A stretch of DNA of 33,042 bases from RGIG5057 sp964371585 (GTDB taxonomy: Bacteria > Bacillota > Clostridia > TANB77 > CAG-465), in contig CAYJMD010000010.1 in assembly GCA_964371585.1 (NCBI GenBank), forward strand, positions 1-33,042, in the 5' to 3' direction. Below the pieces are notes generated by a model that was not told the origin of the DNA, did not search any database, and saw nothing but the letters and a program-made list of their open reading frames with translations. How positions within the stretch are numbered: the stretch's first letter is position 1; every line of letters starts with the position of its first letter. This document shows positions 14,343-23,507 of this stretch, in pieces. Made by a program: the position numbers and the translations under genes.

Positions 14343-15356
14343 GTGAATTCAAACTCAACTACGGAAACAAAAATATTAATGATTGATGATGATATTTCAA
14401 TGATGAATTTATTATCTGTTTTTATTGCAAAATATAATCATAAACTAATACCTTATACAGAACCAATATCAGCAATTGAGAAATTAAAAGAAGAACATTT
14501 TGATATACTAATTGTTAACTATATAATGTCACCTGTAAATGGAGATAAAATAGTTGAACTTGTTAGACAGTTTAATAAAGATATATATATTATTATGCTT
14601 TCTACAAACAAAGAATTAATACCGTCAATGGATATACTTCACTCTCTAGATATACAGGCTTATTATGAAAAAAGTTCTAGATTTGGTCAATTAATACTTG
14701 GTATAGAAAGTGCAGTAAAATATTCAGCACAAATTAAAAAAATAAAAGATATTAATGAACGCTTAGATAAACAAACTATAGATTTTGCTAAAGTATTATT
14801 AAATACTGTTGATGCTAAAGATAGATATACAGGTCAACATTCAATCAGAGTCTGTGAATATTGCTTACGTCTGGGTAAAGCACTCGATCTACCTAGTGAA
14901 GATATAGAAATATTAAGACTGGCTGGATTGTTCCATGATATTGGAAAAATAGGTGTTCCTGATAGTATTTTAACTAAGGCCTCAAACCTAACTAATGATG
15001 AATATGAAATAGTTAAGTATCATCCTGTAATCGGTGCAAATATTTTATCCGTTTCTTCTATTTTTAGAAATGTATCTGATACTATAATCGCTCATCATGA
15101 AAGGCTTGATGGTAAAGGATATCCATATGGTATTACAGAAAATCAAATACCATTCTTATCTAAAATACTAAGTATTTGTGATGCTTTTGATGCAATTACT
15201 ACTAGAAGATCATATAAAGAAACTGGAACTATAGAATTTGCAATTTCTGAACTTGAGAACGCTAAAGGAACTCAACTAGATCCAGAGCTTACAGACAGAT
15301 TTATTTCGCTTATTAAAGCTGATTTAAATAATTTCTTAATTTTAAAAGATGAATAA
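14343..15356 (+). CDS. response-regulator-like receiver fused to an HD-GYP phosphodiesterase
   Basis: 337 aa from GTG at 14343, chosen because GGTGA (14333-14337) lies 5 nt upstream. Residues 8-125 form a CheY-like receiver with the acidic pocket IDDD (14-17), a Ser-Thr (MLST) and Lys (YEKS), but the phospho-acceptor position is Asn59 (VNYIMSP) instead of Asp. Residues 150-325 form a complete HD-GYP domain: HSIRVCEYC, FHDIGKIGVPD, YHPVIG, HHERLDGKGYP and SICDAFDAITTRR. HD-GYP enzymes hydrolyse cyclic di-GMP. The receiver is therefore probably not switched by phosphorylation. It is divergent from the pilus operon, and cyclic di-GMP often governs pili, so functional linkage is a plausible inference. 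Confidence 0.9.
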   Translation: MNSNSTTETKILMIDDDISMMNLLSVFIAKYNHKLIPYTEPISAIEKLKEEHFDILIVNYIMSPVNGDKIVELVRQFNKDIYIIMLSTNKELIPSMDILHSLDIQAYYEKSSRFGQLILGIESAVKYSAQIKKIKDINERLDKQTIDFAKVLLNTVDAKDRYTGQHSIRVCEYCLRLGKALDLPSEDIEILRLAGLFHDIGKIGVPDSILTKASNLTNDEYEIVKYHPVIGANILSVSSIFRNVSDTIIAHHERLDGKGYPYGITENQIPFLSKILSICDAFDAITTRRSYKETGTIEFAISELENAKGTQLDPELTDRFISLIKADLNNFLILKDE

Positions 15357-15360
15357 TATT

Positions 15361-15384
15361 AAGCTAGAGCTTATGCTCTGGCTT
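15361..15384 (+). terminator. terminator of the HD-GYP gene
   Basis: AAGCTAGAGC (15361-15370) pairs with GCTCTGGCTT (15375-15384) around a TTAT loop, followed by a short TT run. It lies between two convergent genes and may act weakly in both directions. Confidence 0.5.
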
Positions 15385-15397
15385 TTACTATGACTTT

Positions 15398-16054
15398 TTA
15401 CTCTATATATATTGCAATTGTTTTTATTACTTTACCTATTTGATTGTTATTTATACAAAACCCACAAATATTAATACTACACCCCATAGACTCAAGTAAA
15501 TTAATATCACAATCTAAAATACTCTTTTTTAACCAAAAACATCTATTATTAATATTTATGAAAATATTATTACTATCAATATATTCTTTTTTTAAACTTT
15601 TAATGTTGCATATATTAAACATACCTCTATCCAAAAATAAATTATTAGTACTGTAACAATTTTTTTCTATATATTTTACAATATTATAGAAAAATTGATT
15701 ATTTTTCATACCTGCAACATCTTCAATATTAATATATTTCATTTGAGTTTCTGAATTTCTAGTAACTGATTTACTTGTAGTGAAATTAACTGAGTTATCT
15801 AATCTATTTTTATTATTTTTTCTATATTTATTCTTTTTTTCAATACTGTCAGATTTTTGATTTTCTATTTCATACTCTTTCTCCAAGTTCTTATCTTTAC
15901 CCATTTCAAAATTAGGAGAAAAAGACTTATTATCTGTTTCCATTTTACCATTTTTGATTGAATATGACATAATTTCTATATCAAAATTAATTTCATTCTC
16001 TTCTGCAACTAAATTCTTTATAAAATCTTTATCTATATAAACATAATACTTCAT
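15398..16054 (-). CDS. unrecognised 218-aa protein downstream of comEA
   Basis: No family is recognised with confidence. The first 30 residues (YYVYIDKDFIKNLVAE) form a compact start. A basic, Asn/Lys/Ser-rich linker spans about 45-100. A second region (about 105-218) contains MKYINIEDVAGMKNNQFFYNIVKYI and seven Cys. There is no signal peptide or membrane segment. It begins 20 nt after comEA with no evident Shine-Dalgarno, so it probably depends on coupling to comEA translation or is poorly expressed. Confidence 0.6.
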   Translation of the reverse strand: MKYYVYIDKDFIKNLVAEENEINFDIEIMSYSIKNGKMETDNKSFSPNFEMGKDKNLEKEYEIENQKSDSIEKKNKYRKNNKNRLDNSVNFTTSKSVTRNSETQMKYINIEDVAGMKNNQFFYNIVKYIEKNCYSTNNLFLDRGMFNICNIKSLKKEYIDSNNIFININNRCFWLKKSILDCDINLLESMGCSINICGFCINNNQIGKVIKTIAIYIE

Positions 16055-16074
16055 AGTAATATTATATGATGTAA

Positions 16075-16674
16075 CTATTTTATTATTAAATATGCTTTCA
16101 TATTTTCATATTTTGCTTCACCTATTCCAGACACATTTAATAATTCTTCTATACTTTTAAATTTATTATTTGTTCTATATTCTATAATATTTTCTGCTGT
16201 TACTTCACCAATACCATCTATATTCATAAGTTGCTGTTTAGAAGCAGTATTAATATCTATTTTTTCTGAATCTTCTTTAGATAAATTTTCTTCTAAATCA
16301 TAAATTTCTAATCCTTTACTTGGTATTACTATTTTTTCACCATCTTTTAATTTCATATTTAAATCAATAATATCATAATTAGCATTTGAAGTTATTCCAC
16401 CTATTTTACTTAAGCACTCCTCAAGTGTAATACCATTACTAAATTTATACATACCTTCATAATTAACTTCTCCAGATAAATAGACCCTTATCATTCCTTC
16501 TTCAAAATCCGATATATTATTATTAACTATAAAATTATTTCTATTATAATTATTTCCTAAATTATTAATAATGACTATTCCAATTACTACAATTAGTACT
16601 GTAATTAATAGTATTTTAACTAATTTAAACCTCATCATTTTTTGTAAATACTTTTGGAAAAAAACTAATTTCAT
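16075..16674 (-). CDS. comEA: ComEA-family helix-hairpin-helix DNA-binding protein
   Basis: 199 aa from the ATG at 16674, selected because GGAGAGG lies just upstream; upstream in-frame ATG codons have no ribosome site. A membrane segment (about 15-36) is followed by a SLBB-like domain (IRVYLSGEVNYEGMYKFSNG to VIPSKG, about 60-118). The tail is two helix-hairpin-helix motifs: INTASKQQLMNIDGIGEVTA and NVSGIGEAKYENM. ComEA binds incoming double-stranded DNA outside the membrane during natural transformation. A comEC gene is not in the window. This is the length and domain order of Firmicute ComEA. Confidence 0.9.
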   Translation of the reverse strand: MKLVFFQKYLQKMMRFKLVKILLITVLIVVIGIVIINNLGNNYNRNNFIVNNNISDFEEGMIRVYLSGEVNYEGMYKFSNGITLEECLSKIGGITSNANYDIIDLNMKLKDGEKIVIPSKGLEIYDLEENLSKEDSEKIDINTASKQQLMNIDGIGEVTAENIIEYRTNNKFKSIEELLNVSGIGEAKYENMKAYLIIK

Positions 16675-16697
16675 AATTACCTCTCCTTTCACATTAG

Positions 16698-16725
16698 ATT
16701 TTATCATAATATTATTTTTTTGCAA
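16698..16725 (-). promoter_or_regulatory. probable promoter of comEA
   Basis: Minus strand TTGCAA (16725-16720), 16-nt spacer, TAAAAT (16703-16698), with extended-10 TG. It is weaker than the neighbouring promoters. Confidence 0.45.
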
Positions 16726-16756
16726 TTTTATTTATTTTAATTTATTGTCTTATTTT

Positions 16757-16806
16757 AAAATAAAATAACTTTAAACAATTTAATTACTTAAAAAGTTTAA
16801 AGTTAT
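16757..16806 (-). terminator. terminator of the long rnc-to-LCP gene run
   Basis: ATAACTTTAAAC and GTTTAAAGTTAT (16806-16795 with 16776-16765, minus strand) form a 12-bp stem with an 18-nt loop, followed by TTTATTTT. It lies 20 nt after the LCP stop codon. Confidence 0.75.
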
Positions 16807-16825
16807 CTAAATATATTTATTTTTA

Positions 16826-17743
16826 TTAAAAGTTTTCTTTTATTATTTCTCTTGTTTCTTCTATATCCATTTTAAAATATGATATACCATCAATATAGGG
16901 AGTCGTTCCTGCTGCAGTAGTTGAATATATATTCTCTAAATCCATATTTGGAATATCAGATACATATTTTAAAGCTTCCCTTAATGTTACATTAGTATCT
17001 GTACTTGAGATTACAGCCGAAATAATATCATTAGCTTTTAGCACATTCTCTGGTTTAGCCAATGTTTGTATTAATGCTTTAATAAAATCTTGTTGAACTT
17101 TTACTCTATCAATATCCCCCATCAGGTAACCTGTCCCATCAGAGTTTTTTCTAAATCTTATTACTTGTTCTGCTTTATCTCCATCTAACAATTGTAATCC
17201 TGGTTGCAAATCTATTCTTAAATCTTGAGTTGGATCATAGTAATCCATTCTTATAGGTACATCAAATTCTACTCCACCTATTGCATCTACAAGATCTATT
17301 ACTACATCTGCATCTACAACAATATAATAATCTATACTAACATCTAACATTGTCTCAACTTGATCAATTAAAGGTTCCATATCTATTTTTCTATATATAG
17401 AATTAATTTTATTTCCAAAAGCATATGAATTCGTCACATAAGTATCTCTAGGTATGGAAATATATGATATTTTACCGGTCTCTACATTAGCTTTAACATA
17501 TATAATTGTATCTGTTAAATATTCATTTATTCCACAAACTAAAGCTGAAATTTCTGTCTTTTTAGGTGTAACAATATCTTCTATTCCTCCACTTAATCTG
17601 GAAGAATATTCATCTATTACATAATTAGCTGCATATAATCCTGTCCAAGAAATACATAGAACTATAGTCAGTATTACAAACAACCTTATTAGTTTAGAAT
17701 ATGGTTTTTGAACTTTATCATTCTCTTTATTTATTTTTTTCAT
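16826..17743 (-). CDS. LytR-CpsA-Psr (LCP) family cell wall ligase
   Basis: 305 aa: a basic N-terminus, one membrane segment (about 20-42), and an LCP domain with ISALVCGINE, ISYISIPRDTYV, YYIVVDADVVIDLVDAIGG, LLDGDKAEQVIRFRKN and GDIDRVKVQQDF. LCP enzymes transfer glycopolymers from undecaprenyl carriers to peptidoglycan, using conserved Arg and Asp residues that are present here. It is the final gene of the run that starts with rnc, 10 nt after cvpA. Glycosyltransferase genes lie further upstream in the same run, consistent with surface-polymer attachment. Confidence 0.93.
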   Translation of the reverse strand: MKKINKENDKVQKPYSKLIRLFVILTIVLCISWTGLYAANYVIDEYSSRLSGGIEDIVTPKKTEISALVCGINEYLTDTIIYVKANVETGKISYISIPRDTYVTNSYAFGNKINSIYRKIDMEPLIDQVETMLDVSIDYYIVVDADVVIDLVDAIGGVEFDVPIRMDYYDPTQDLRIDLQPGLQLLDGDKAEQVIRFRKNSDGTGYLMGDIDRVKVQQDFIKALIQTLAKPENVLKANDIISAVISSTDTNVTLREALKYVSDIPNMDLENIYSTTAAGTTPYIDGISYFKMDIEETREIIKENF

Positions 17744-17753
17744 TTAATTCTCC

Positions 17754-18380
17754 TTATTTGATACCAGAAAAAAGTATATTCATTAATATATTACTTTCAT
17801 ATAAAAATTTTGTTATATATGTTGTTTGAATCCATCCGTTTATTTCTGGCACTATTGATGATAATATTTGAAGTATACTTAAAATTACTAATATTTTTAT
17901 AGCAGTAAGAATTCCACCAAACACAAATCCTAACATTGAATTTATATCACCTAGAATTGGAAGTTTAAATGCTAAATCAAGTACCATCTGTAATACTCCA
18001 ACAATTAATAATACTGCTAAAAATACTGCAATAAACGCTAGCGCTTCGGCTACTATTAATATAATTGTATCAACTGCACTAGAAGCTGCTTCATCTATAC
18101 CCATCATATCTATTATTTCCTCATAGAACATGTTTTGATTAGTTACTTCCTCATTTTCTAAACTTGTTTCATTTAAGCTATCCTCTATAGTTTGTTTAAT
18201 ACTCTCATCAAAGTCTGTATTCTCTATTATTAAATTTGCAATTGGAGTTCTTAGCATAAACGCAAGTACAATTGCAATTATGAAACCTAATAGTTTGACT
18301 AATATTTTTGCAAATCCTTTTTTGTGACCATATATTGCTCCAATTATAACTAAAGCAATTAAAATTATATCTATTATCAT
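17754..18380 (-). CDS. CvpA family membrane protein
   Basis: 208 aa with four to five hydrophobic segments, starting MIIDIILIALVIIGAIYGHKKGF, the typical entry of CvpA (colicin V production) proteins with a Gly-x-x-x-Gly-rich first helix. A second helical pair lies at about 110-150 (LILIVAEALAFIAVFLAVLLIV). The precise role of CvpA is unresolved; it is an envelope protein with effects on envelope integrity. It is 8 nt downstream of the beta-propeller gene. Confidence 0.85.
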   Translation of the reverse strand: MIIDIILIALVIIGAIYGHKKGFAKILVKLLGFIIAIVLAFMLRTPIANLIIENTDFDESIKQTIEDSLNETSLENEEVTNQNMFYEEIIDMMGIDEAASSAVDTIILIVAEALAFIAVFLAVLLIVGVLQMVLDLAFKLPILGDINSMLGFVFGGILTAIKILVILSILQILSSIVPEINGWIQTTYITKFLYESNILMNILFSGIK

Positions 18381-18388
18381 AATTCCTC

Positions 18389-19618
18389 CTATAATCTAAT
18401 AAATTCTATTTTAGAACTATATACTAATACTGCTGTTTTTGATTCATCTATAATTATTATATCCCTTGGTGCATATGTAATATCATAACTACCTATGTAT
18501 ATTCCCCATTTATTATAAATCAATATTTTATCTTCTGTTACTAAATATGATATAAATTCACTACTTATTACCTGTTTAGGTAAATTTTCAACTACTATAT
18601 TGCTTATTTTCTCTAAATTGAAATTATATGTGCTATAGTAATGAACTGATTTGTCTGTTGAGATTGTTAATAAGTGTGTAGGTAATACTTCTACAAAATT
18701 AACAGACTCGTCTGACATATTAATCATTTCTGTATATTCACCAGTCATTATATTAAAATCTATAACTCTTTTATCTGTTAATATTCTAAGTGAATCATCT
18801 TGACTATTTACATTAACTGCAATTTCATTTTCCAATTCCAAAATTATATTTTCACTTATATTAGTACTGTCTAAAGTTATTGTCTTTATAATTGTTGCAA
18901 TATTTAAATTATCTGTACTTGCTTCAACAATAAGTAATTTTGAGGAATTATCAATAATTTTAGCATATATGATTATATTGTTTTCAATAATAATTTTATT
19001 TTTTTGGTTACCATGTTGATCAAATACATATAAAACTTTTTTATATCCTGATGTAGTTGTTTCAACAATATACATTCCATTATTATCTAAATATGTATTC
19101 AGTATTGTTTCTTCAAGTTTTGTTATTGAAATATGACTTTTACCTCTAAATAAATACACTGTTGATGTAGATTTATCTGAAATAACCATTTTATCACCAT
19201 TTATAATGACATCTGGATCAATTTCTCTATCAAATTTATATTCCCATTCTTCATTACCATTTACATCGTATAGTAATATATCTCTATCCGTAACAACCAA
19301 TAGTTTATCCAAATAATTAAAATATTGTGTATCACTATAATCTATATTTTCTATGGTATCAATACTAAGTACTTCAGTATTGAAAATTTTTATTCCAAGT
19401 ATTGGTGCATACTCAAAAAATAGATATATTAGTATACTTGTAACTATTAGCAATAATACTAAAATTAATTTCCCTATAATATTTTTATTAGTATCGTTTT
19501 CAAGATGATTTACTCTAGCTTTTCTTTCGGTATTTTTTAAACTTTTATATTTCATTAATATAGTAATGCCCTCTTCTAAATTTTCATTACTAATTGAACC
19601 TTTTCCCCTTCTTTTCAT
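18389..19618 (-). CDS. membrane-anchored beta-propeller-like protein (DUF5711-like)
   Basis: 409 aa from ATG at 19618, placed 8 nt after GGGAG; an ATG 15 nt earlier overlaps the rarA stop. A basic cytoplasmic part precedes one membrane segment (about 50-72). An extracytoplasmic domain of repeated blade-like segments follows (LLVVTDRDILLYDVNGNEEW, VVISDKSTSTVYLF, LYVFDQHGNQKNK, RILTDKRVIDFNIMTGEY). This matches the clostridial DUF5711 or PQQ-like propeller family. Its function is unknown. Being located before cvpA and LCP in the same transcript suggests a cell-envelope role. Confidence 0.75.
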   Translation of the reverse strand: MKRRGKGSISNENLEEGITILMKYKSLKNTERKARVNHLENDTNKNIIGKLILVLLLIVTSILIYLFFEYAPILGIKIFNTEVLSIDTIENIDYSDTQYFNYLDKLLVVTDRDILLYDVNGNEEWEYKFDREIDPDVIINGDKMVISDKSTSTVYLFRGKSHISITKLEETILNTYLDNNGMYIVETTTSGYKKVLYVFDQHGNQKNKIIIENNIIIYAKIIDNSSKLLIVEASTDNLNIATIIKTITLDSTNISENIILELENEIAVNVNSQDDSLRILTDKRVIDFNIMTGEYTEMINMSDESVNFVEVLPTHLLTISTDKSVHYYSTYNFNLEKISNIVVENLPKQVISSEFISYLVTEDKILIYNKWGIYIGSYDITYAPRDIIIIDESKTAVLVYSSKIEFIRL

Positions 19619-19623
19619 ATATC

Positions 19624-20857
19624 TTACTCCCATTCTTTAGGTATGTAATATTTTACATTTTTCATTTTATCTGGAAGATATTGTTGACTAACCCTTCCAT
19701 TTGGATAATCATGTGGATATTTATATCCATTTTTATATCCTAAATTTTGCATATCTTCAATCGGAGCATTTCTTATATGCATTGGTATATCTCCTATATC
19801 CATATGATTAATATCATTTAATGCATGATTAATAGCAAGATATGAACTATTAGATTTTGGAGCCATAGCTACTGATATTGCTGCTTGAGACAGTATTATT
19901 CTTGATTCAGGCATACCTATTTGATGAACTGCATTCATTGCTGCAACTGCAGTAACTAAAACATTATTATCTGCTAGGCCAACTTCTTCTGAAGCTGCTA
20001 TTACAATTCTTCTAGCTATGAACATCGGATCTTCTCCTGCTGCAATCATTCTAGATAAGTAATGAACAGTTGCATCAGGATCACTACCTCTCATAGACTT
20101 AATAAAAGCACTTATGGTGTCATAATGAACATCACTATTTTTATCATATAATACTTTTTTATTCTGTATACAGTTTTTTATTGTATCTAAATCAATAGTT
20201 ATAATATTATTTTCATTTACTGGAGTTGTTAAAACAGCGAGCTCTAAAGCATTAAGAACACTTCTAACATCACCATTAGAATTTAGTGCTAAAAACTCTA
20301 CCACTTCTTTTTTTATATCTAAATTATAATTTCCTAATCCTCTTTCTTTATCTTGTATGGCGTTCTCTAAAACATTTATTATATCTTTATTTTCCAGCGG
20401 TTTAAACATGAACACAGTTGAACGTGATACTAAAGCTTTATTTACTTCAAAATATGGATTTTCAGTAGTAGCACCGATTAATATAATCTCTCCTGTTTCA
20501 ACATGTGGAAGTAATGCATCTTGCTGTAATTTATTAAATCTATGGATTTCATCAATAAATAAAATTGTTTTACCTTTGGGATTTACAAATAGATTTCTTG
20601 AATCTTCTAGTACCTTTTTAATATCATTTATTCCAGCTATTGTTGCGTTTAATTGTACAAAATTATATGATGTTGTATTTGCTATAACTCTTGCTAAAGA
20701 AGTTTTTCCGTGAGCCAGGTGGCCCAAAGAATATAACTGAAGCAAGCTTGTCCGCTGTTATTAATCTGTATAGCAATTTATCTTGCCCAATAATATGTTC
20801 TTGCCCAAAAAATTCTTCAAGTTTTCTTGGTTTCATTCTATGTGCTAACGGCTCCAT
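19624..20857 (-). pseudogene. rarA: replication-associated recombination protein A (rarA/mgsA), frameshifted
   Basis: Two frames together make a complete RarA. The first (from ATG at 20857) reads MEPLAHRMKPRKLEEFFGQE to FFGPPGS. The second continues GKTSLARVIANTTSYNFVQL through the Walker B IDEIHRFNKLQQDALLP, sensor GATTENPYFEVNKALVSR and a C-terminal YLPDKMKNVKYYIPKEWE. The break is in the Walker A motif, where GGC TCA C GGA AAA ACT carries one extra base at about 20710. Removing it gives GPPGSGKTSLA and a normal 410-aa protein. RarA is an AAA+ ATPase that acts at stalled replication forks. Everything else is intact, so a recent mutation or a sequence error is likely. Confidence 0.9.
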
Positions 20858-20867
20858 AATTTCTCCT

Positions 20868-21779
20868 TTATATAAATTTTTCGACTATTACATCTGATGT
20901 TAAATTATACATTTTATAAATATCTTTATAATTCCCTGATTTACCAAATTTATCTTCAACTCCAATTTTTATTAATTTTTTTGGATATTTAGAAGTTAGA
21001 ACATTTGATATAATACTTCCAATTCCTCCTATAACACTATGATCTTCAATGCTAACTAATATTTTTGTTTCTTTAGCACATTTTATTATAGTTTTTTCAT
21101 CAATTGGTTTAATACTATATAAATCTATTACTCTTACATCAATTTTATTTTTAGCTAATATTTTTTGTGCTTTAAGTGCTATAGGTAATGTGTTTCCACA
21201 TGTGAATATAGTTCCTTTTATTCCTGAACCATGAAATTTACTCTTACCTAATTCAAAAGTTTCATCGTCAGAATATATAGTTTCAACTTCATTTCTTCCA
21301 AGTCTAATATACTTTGGACCAGATAATTCAAGTGATTCTTTTAGTATAGCTTTTGTACTTATTTCATCACTTGGGCACATTACTTTCATTTCTGGTATTA
21401 CATTCATAAGTGCAATATCTTCAATACATTGATGTGTCGGTCCATCTTCTCCTACAGCAAGTCCTGAATGTGTAGCTACTAAATTTACATCTGCACGAGA
21501 ATATGCAATAGAGTTTCTAATTTGCTCATACGCTCTACCAGCTAAAAACATTGCAAACGAAGAAGCAAATACTTTTTTTCCTGCTAATGCAAGTCCACAA
21601 GCAGTACCTACTAAATCAGCTTCAGCTATTCCAATATCAAAGTGTCTATCCTGAAATTTCTCTCTAAACATATTTGTACATGTTGCTTCTGCTAAATCAG
21701 CATCTAATACTACTATGTTTTTATCTTTCATACCTTCCTCTACTAAAAATTCACCATATGCTTTTCTTGTTGATTTCAT
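20868..21779 (-). CDS. transketolase, C-terminal subunit
   Basis: 303 aa covering the pyrimidine-binding and C-terminal domains of transketolase. Visible parts are NIVVLDADLAEATCTNMFREKF, HFDIGIAEADLVGTACGLAL (catalytic Glu in GIAE), ATHSGLAVGEDGPTHQCIED and a C-terminal domain with GTIFTCGNTLPIALKAQKIL. It pairs with the N-terminal subunit gene 3 nt upstream. Together they would transfer two-carbon units between sugar phosphates using thiamine diphosphate. A DXS-like function is excluded by length and by the split form. Confidence 0.93.
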   Translation of the reverse strand: MKSTRKAYGEFLVEEGMKDKNIVVLDADLAEATCTNMFREKFQDRHFDIGIAEADLVGTACGLALAGKKVFASSFAMFLAGRAYEQIRNSIAYSRADVNLVATHSGLAVGEDGPTHQCIEDIALMNVIPEMKVMCPSDEISTKAILKESLELSGPKYIRLGRNEVETIYSDDETFELGKSKFHGSGIKGTIFTCGNTLPIALKAQKILAKNKIDVRVIDLYSIKPIDEKTIIKCAKETKILVSIEDHSVIGGIGSIISNVLTSKYPKKLIKIGVEDKFGKSGNYKDIYKMYNLTSDVIVEKFI

Positions 21780-21782
21780 ACT

Positions 21783-22583
21783 TTACCCTCTTTTCAATTC
21801 TTTGTGTGCTAAATTATATTCATCTTCAGTCATAGCTTTACCATGCCATTTATGATTATTTTCCATAAATGATACTCCTTTACCTTTAACTGTTTTAGCT
21901 ATTATTATAGTAGCCTTATTTGATTTTTTAGCTTTTTTAATAGCTCTATCTAAGCTTATTAGACTATGTCCATCTACTTTTAACACGTTAAAACCAAAAG
22001 ATTTAAATTTTTTATCTAGATCTGTTAATCTTTTTACTTCTTTAATAGTCCCATCAATTTGTAATCCATTATTATCTAAAAAAACAATTAAATTATTTAA
22101 ATTGTACTTATTTATTGTCATTGAAGCTTCCCATATCTGACCTTCTTGTATTTCACCATCTCCAAGTATACAATATGTATAACCTTTTTTCTTATCTATT
22201 TTATTAGCAAGTGCGAAACCACTTGCTATTGATAATCCTTGTCCTAAACTTCCACTAGAAGCATCAATACCTTCAATTTTATTTGATGGATGTCCTTCAA
22301 GTATTGAATTAGATTTTCTTAATTTTTTTAGTTCTGACTTTTTAATATATCCTTTGTCTGAAAGTACAGCATACAGAGCCGGTGCTGCATGACCTTTAGA
22401 AAGTATTAATTTATCAATTCTGTTGCCATTTTCGTCTAGATTCAAATCCAAATGTTTATAGTATAGTACTGTTAATATCTCTACTATAGATAGACTTCCT
22501 CCTGGATGTCCCGATTTAGCATTATATAACATATCTAGTATTGTTGTTCTGATTTCCAATGCTTTTCCCTTTAAATTTTCCAT
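21783..22583 (-). CDS. transketolase, N-terminal subunit
   Basis: 266 aa, the thiamine-diphosphate pyrophosphate-binding half: MLYNAKSGHPGGSLSIVEIL, LILSKGHAAPALYAVL, GSLGQGLSIASGFAL, and the cofactor motif GDGEIQEGQIWEASMTINKYN with NN of FLDNNGLQ, then NHKWHGKAM. Split transketolases are common in Clostridia. It is followed by its partner with a 3-nt gap, giving equal expression. Confidence 0.95.
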   Translation of the reverse strand: MENLKGKALEIRTTILDMLYNAKSGHPGGSLSIVEILTVLYYKHLDLNLDENGNRIDKLILSKGHAAPALYAVLSDKGYIKKSELKKLRKSNSILEGHPSNKIEGIDASSGSLGQGLSIASGFALANKIDKKKGYTYCILGDGEIQEGQIWEASMTINKYNLNNLIVFLDNNGLQIDGTIKEVKRLTDLDKKFKSFGFNVLKVDGHSLISLDRAIKKAKKSNKATIIIAKTVKGKGVSFMENNHKWHGKAMTEDEYNLAHKELKRG

Positions 22584-22591
22584 ATTTCCCC

Positions 22592-23467
22592 CTATATATC
22601 TTTAAAACCATTACCTATAACTTCATTTGCAGAAGTCACATAAATGATGGCATTTTTATCATAATTTTTAACAATCTTTTTTATATCTGAAAGTTCAGGA
22701 ATTGTAACTAGACACATTATAATTGTATATTCTTTATTTGTATATCCACCTAATGATTTAGTTATAGTTACACTTCTATTTAATTTTGAAAAAATATCAT
22801 TTACAATAAGTTTATTTTCTATTGTTATTATATTAACTATTCTTGTATAATTAATCCCCTCAAAGACAAATCCAATTACTTTACTTGAAACATATATTGC
22901 TATAACTGAGTATAAAACAATATTAATATCATTGAATGTCGCTATTAATAATAATATAATAGCTCCATCTATATACAGCATGACTTTATTAATGTTTATA
23001 AAGTTATTCTGCTTTTTAATAATTGATGCTATTAAGTCTGTGCCACCTGTACTAGCACCAGCTTTAAATACAATACTCAAACCAAAGCCTAGTATTATAC
23101 CTCCATAAATTGCAGAATTAAAAAAATCTATACTTGTATTTCTAGTTATAGAAGCAAATGTAAATATATCTAAAAACAATGTAAATAACAATGTTGCAAC
23201 AATACTCTTAAAACTAAATTTAAATCCTAGTTTAAATATAGCTATAATAAATAATGGTATGTTTATAACTAGTATGGTTAAACTCATATCTATTTCCATT
23301 AAATAATATAGTATTGTTCCAATACCACTTGCTCCCCCTGTTGTAATCTTATTTGGTAGTAAAAACATATTTATACTTATACTCATCAGTAATGTTCCAA
23401 TAATTATCATTAAGTAGTCTTTAATATATACCATTTTTTTATTATTTAATAATTCTTTTAATGTCAT
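22592..23467 (-). CDS. YitT family membrane protein
   Basis: 291 aa: five or six hydrophobic segments in the first 200 residues, with LLPNKITTGGASGIGTILYY and FKAGASTGGTDLIASIIKK, the paired glycine-rich motifs of the YitT_membrane (DUF161) family. A C-terminal DUF2179 domain follows (about 205-291, SVTITKSLGGYTNKEYTIIMCLV). Its function is not established. The ATG at 23467 has AGAGGT at the proper distance. It is co-oriented with the genes around it, 40 nt after the Alg13-like gene. Confidence 0.92.
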   Translation of the reverse strand: MTLKELLNNKKMVYIKDYLMIIIGTLLMSISINMFLLPNKITTGGASGIGTILYYLMEIDMSLTILVINIPLFIIAIFKLGFKFSFKSIVATLLFTLFLDIFTFASITRNTSIDFFNSAIYGGIILGFGLSIVFKAGASTGGTDLIASIIKKQNNFININKVMLYIDGAIILLLIATFNDINIVLYSVIAIYVSSKVIGFVFEGINYTRIVNIITIENKLIVNDIFSKLNRSVTITKSLGGYTNKEYTIIMCLVTIPELSDIKKIVKNYDKNAIIYVTSANEVIGNGFKDI

Positions 23468-23507
23468 TTTGTTACCTCTGACATTATTATGTGTATTTTT
23501 TATTAAA

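Noticed and set aside
20357..20713. 118-aa plus-strand frame opposite rarA
   Set aside because: It has no ribosome site, lies antisense to conserved RarA codons and its translation resembles no known protein.
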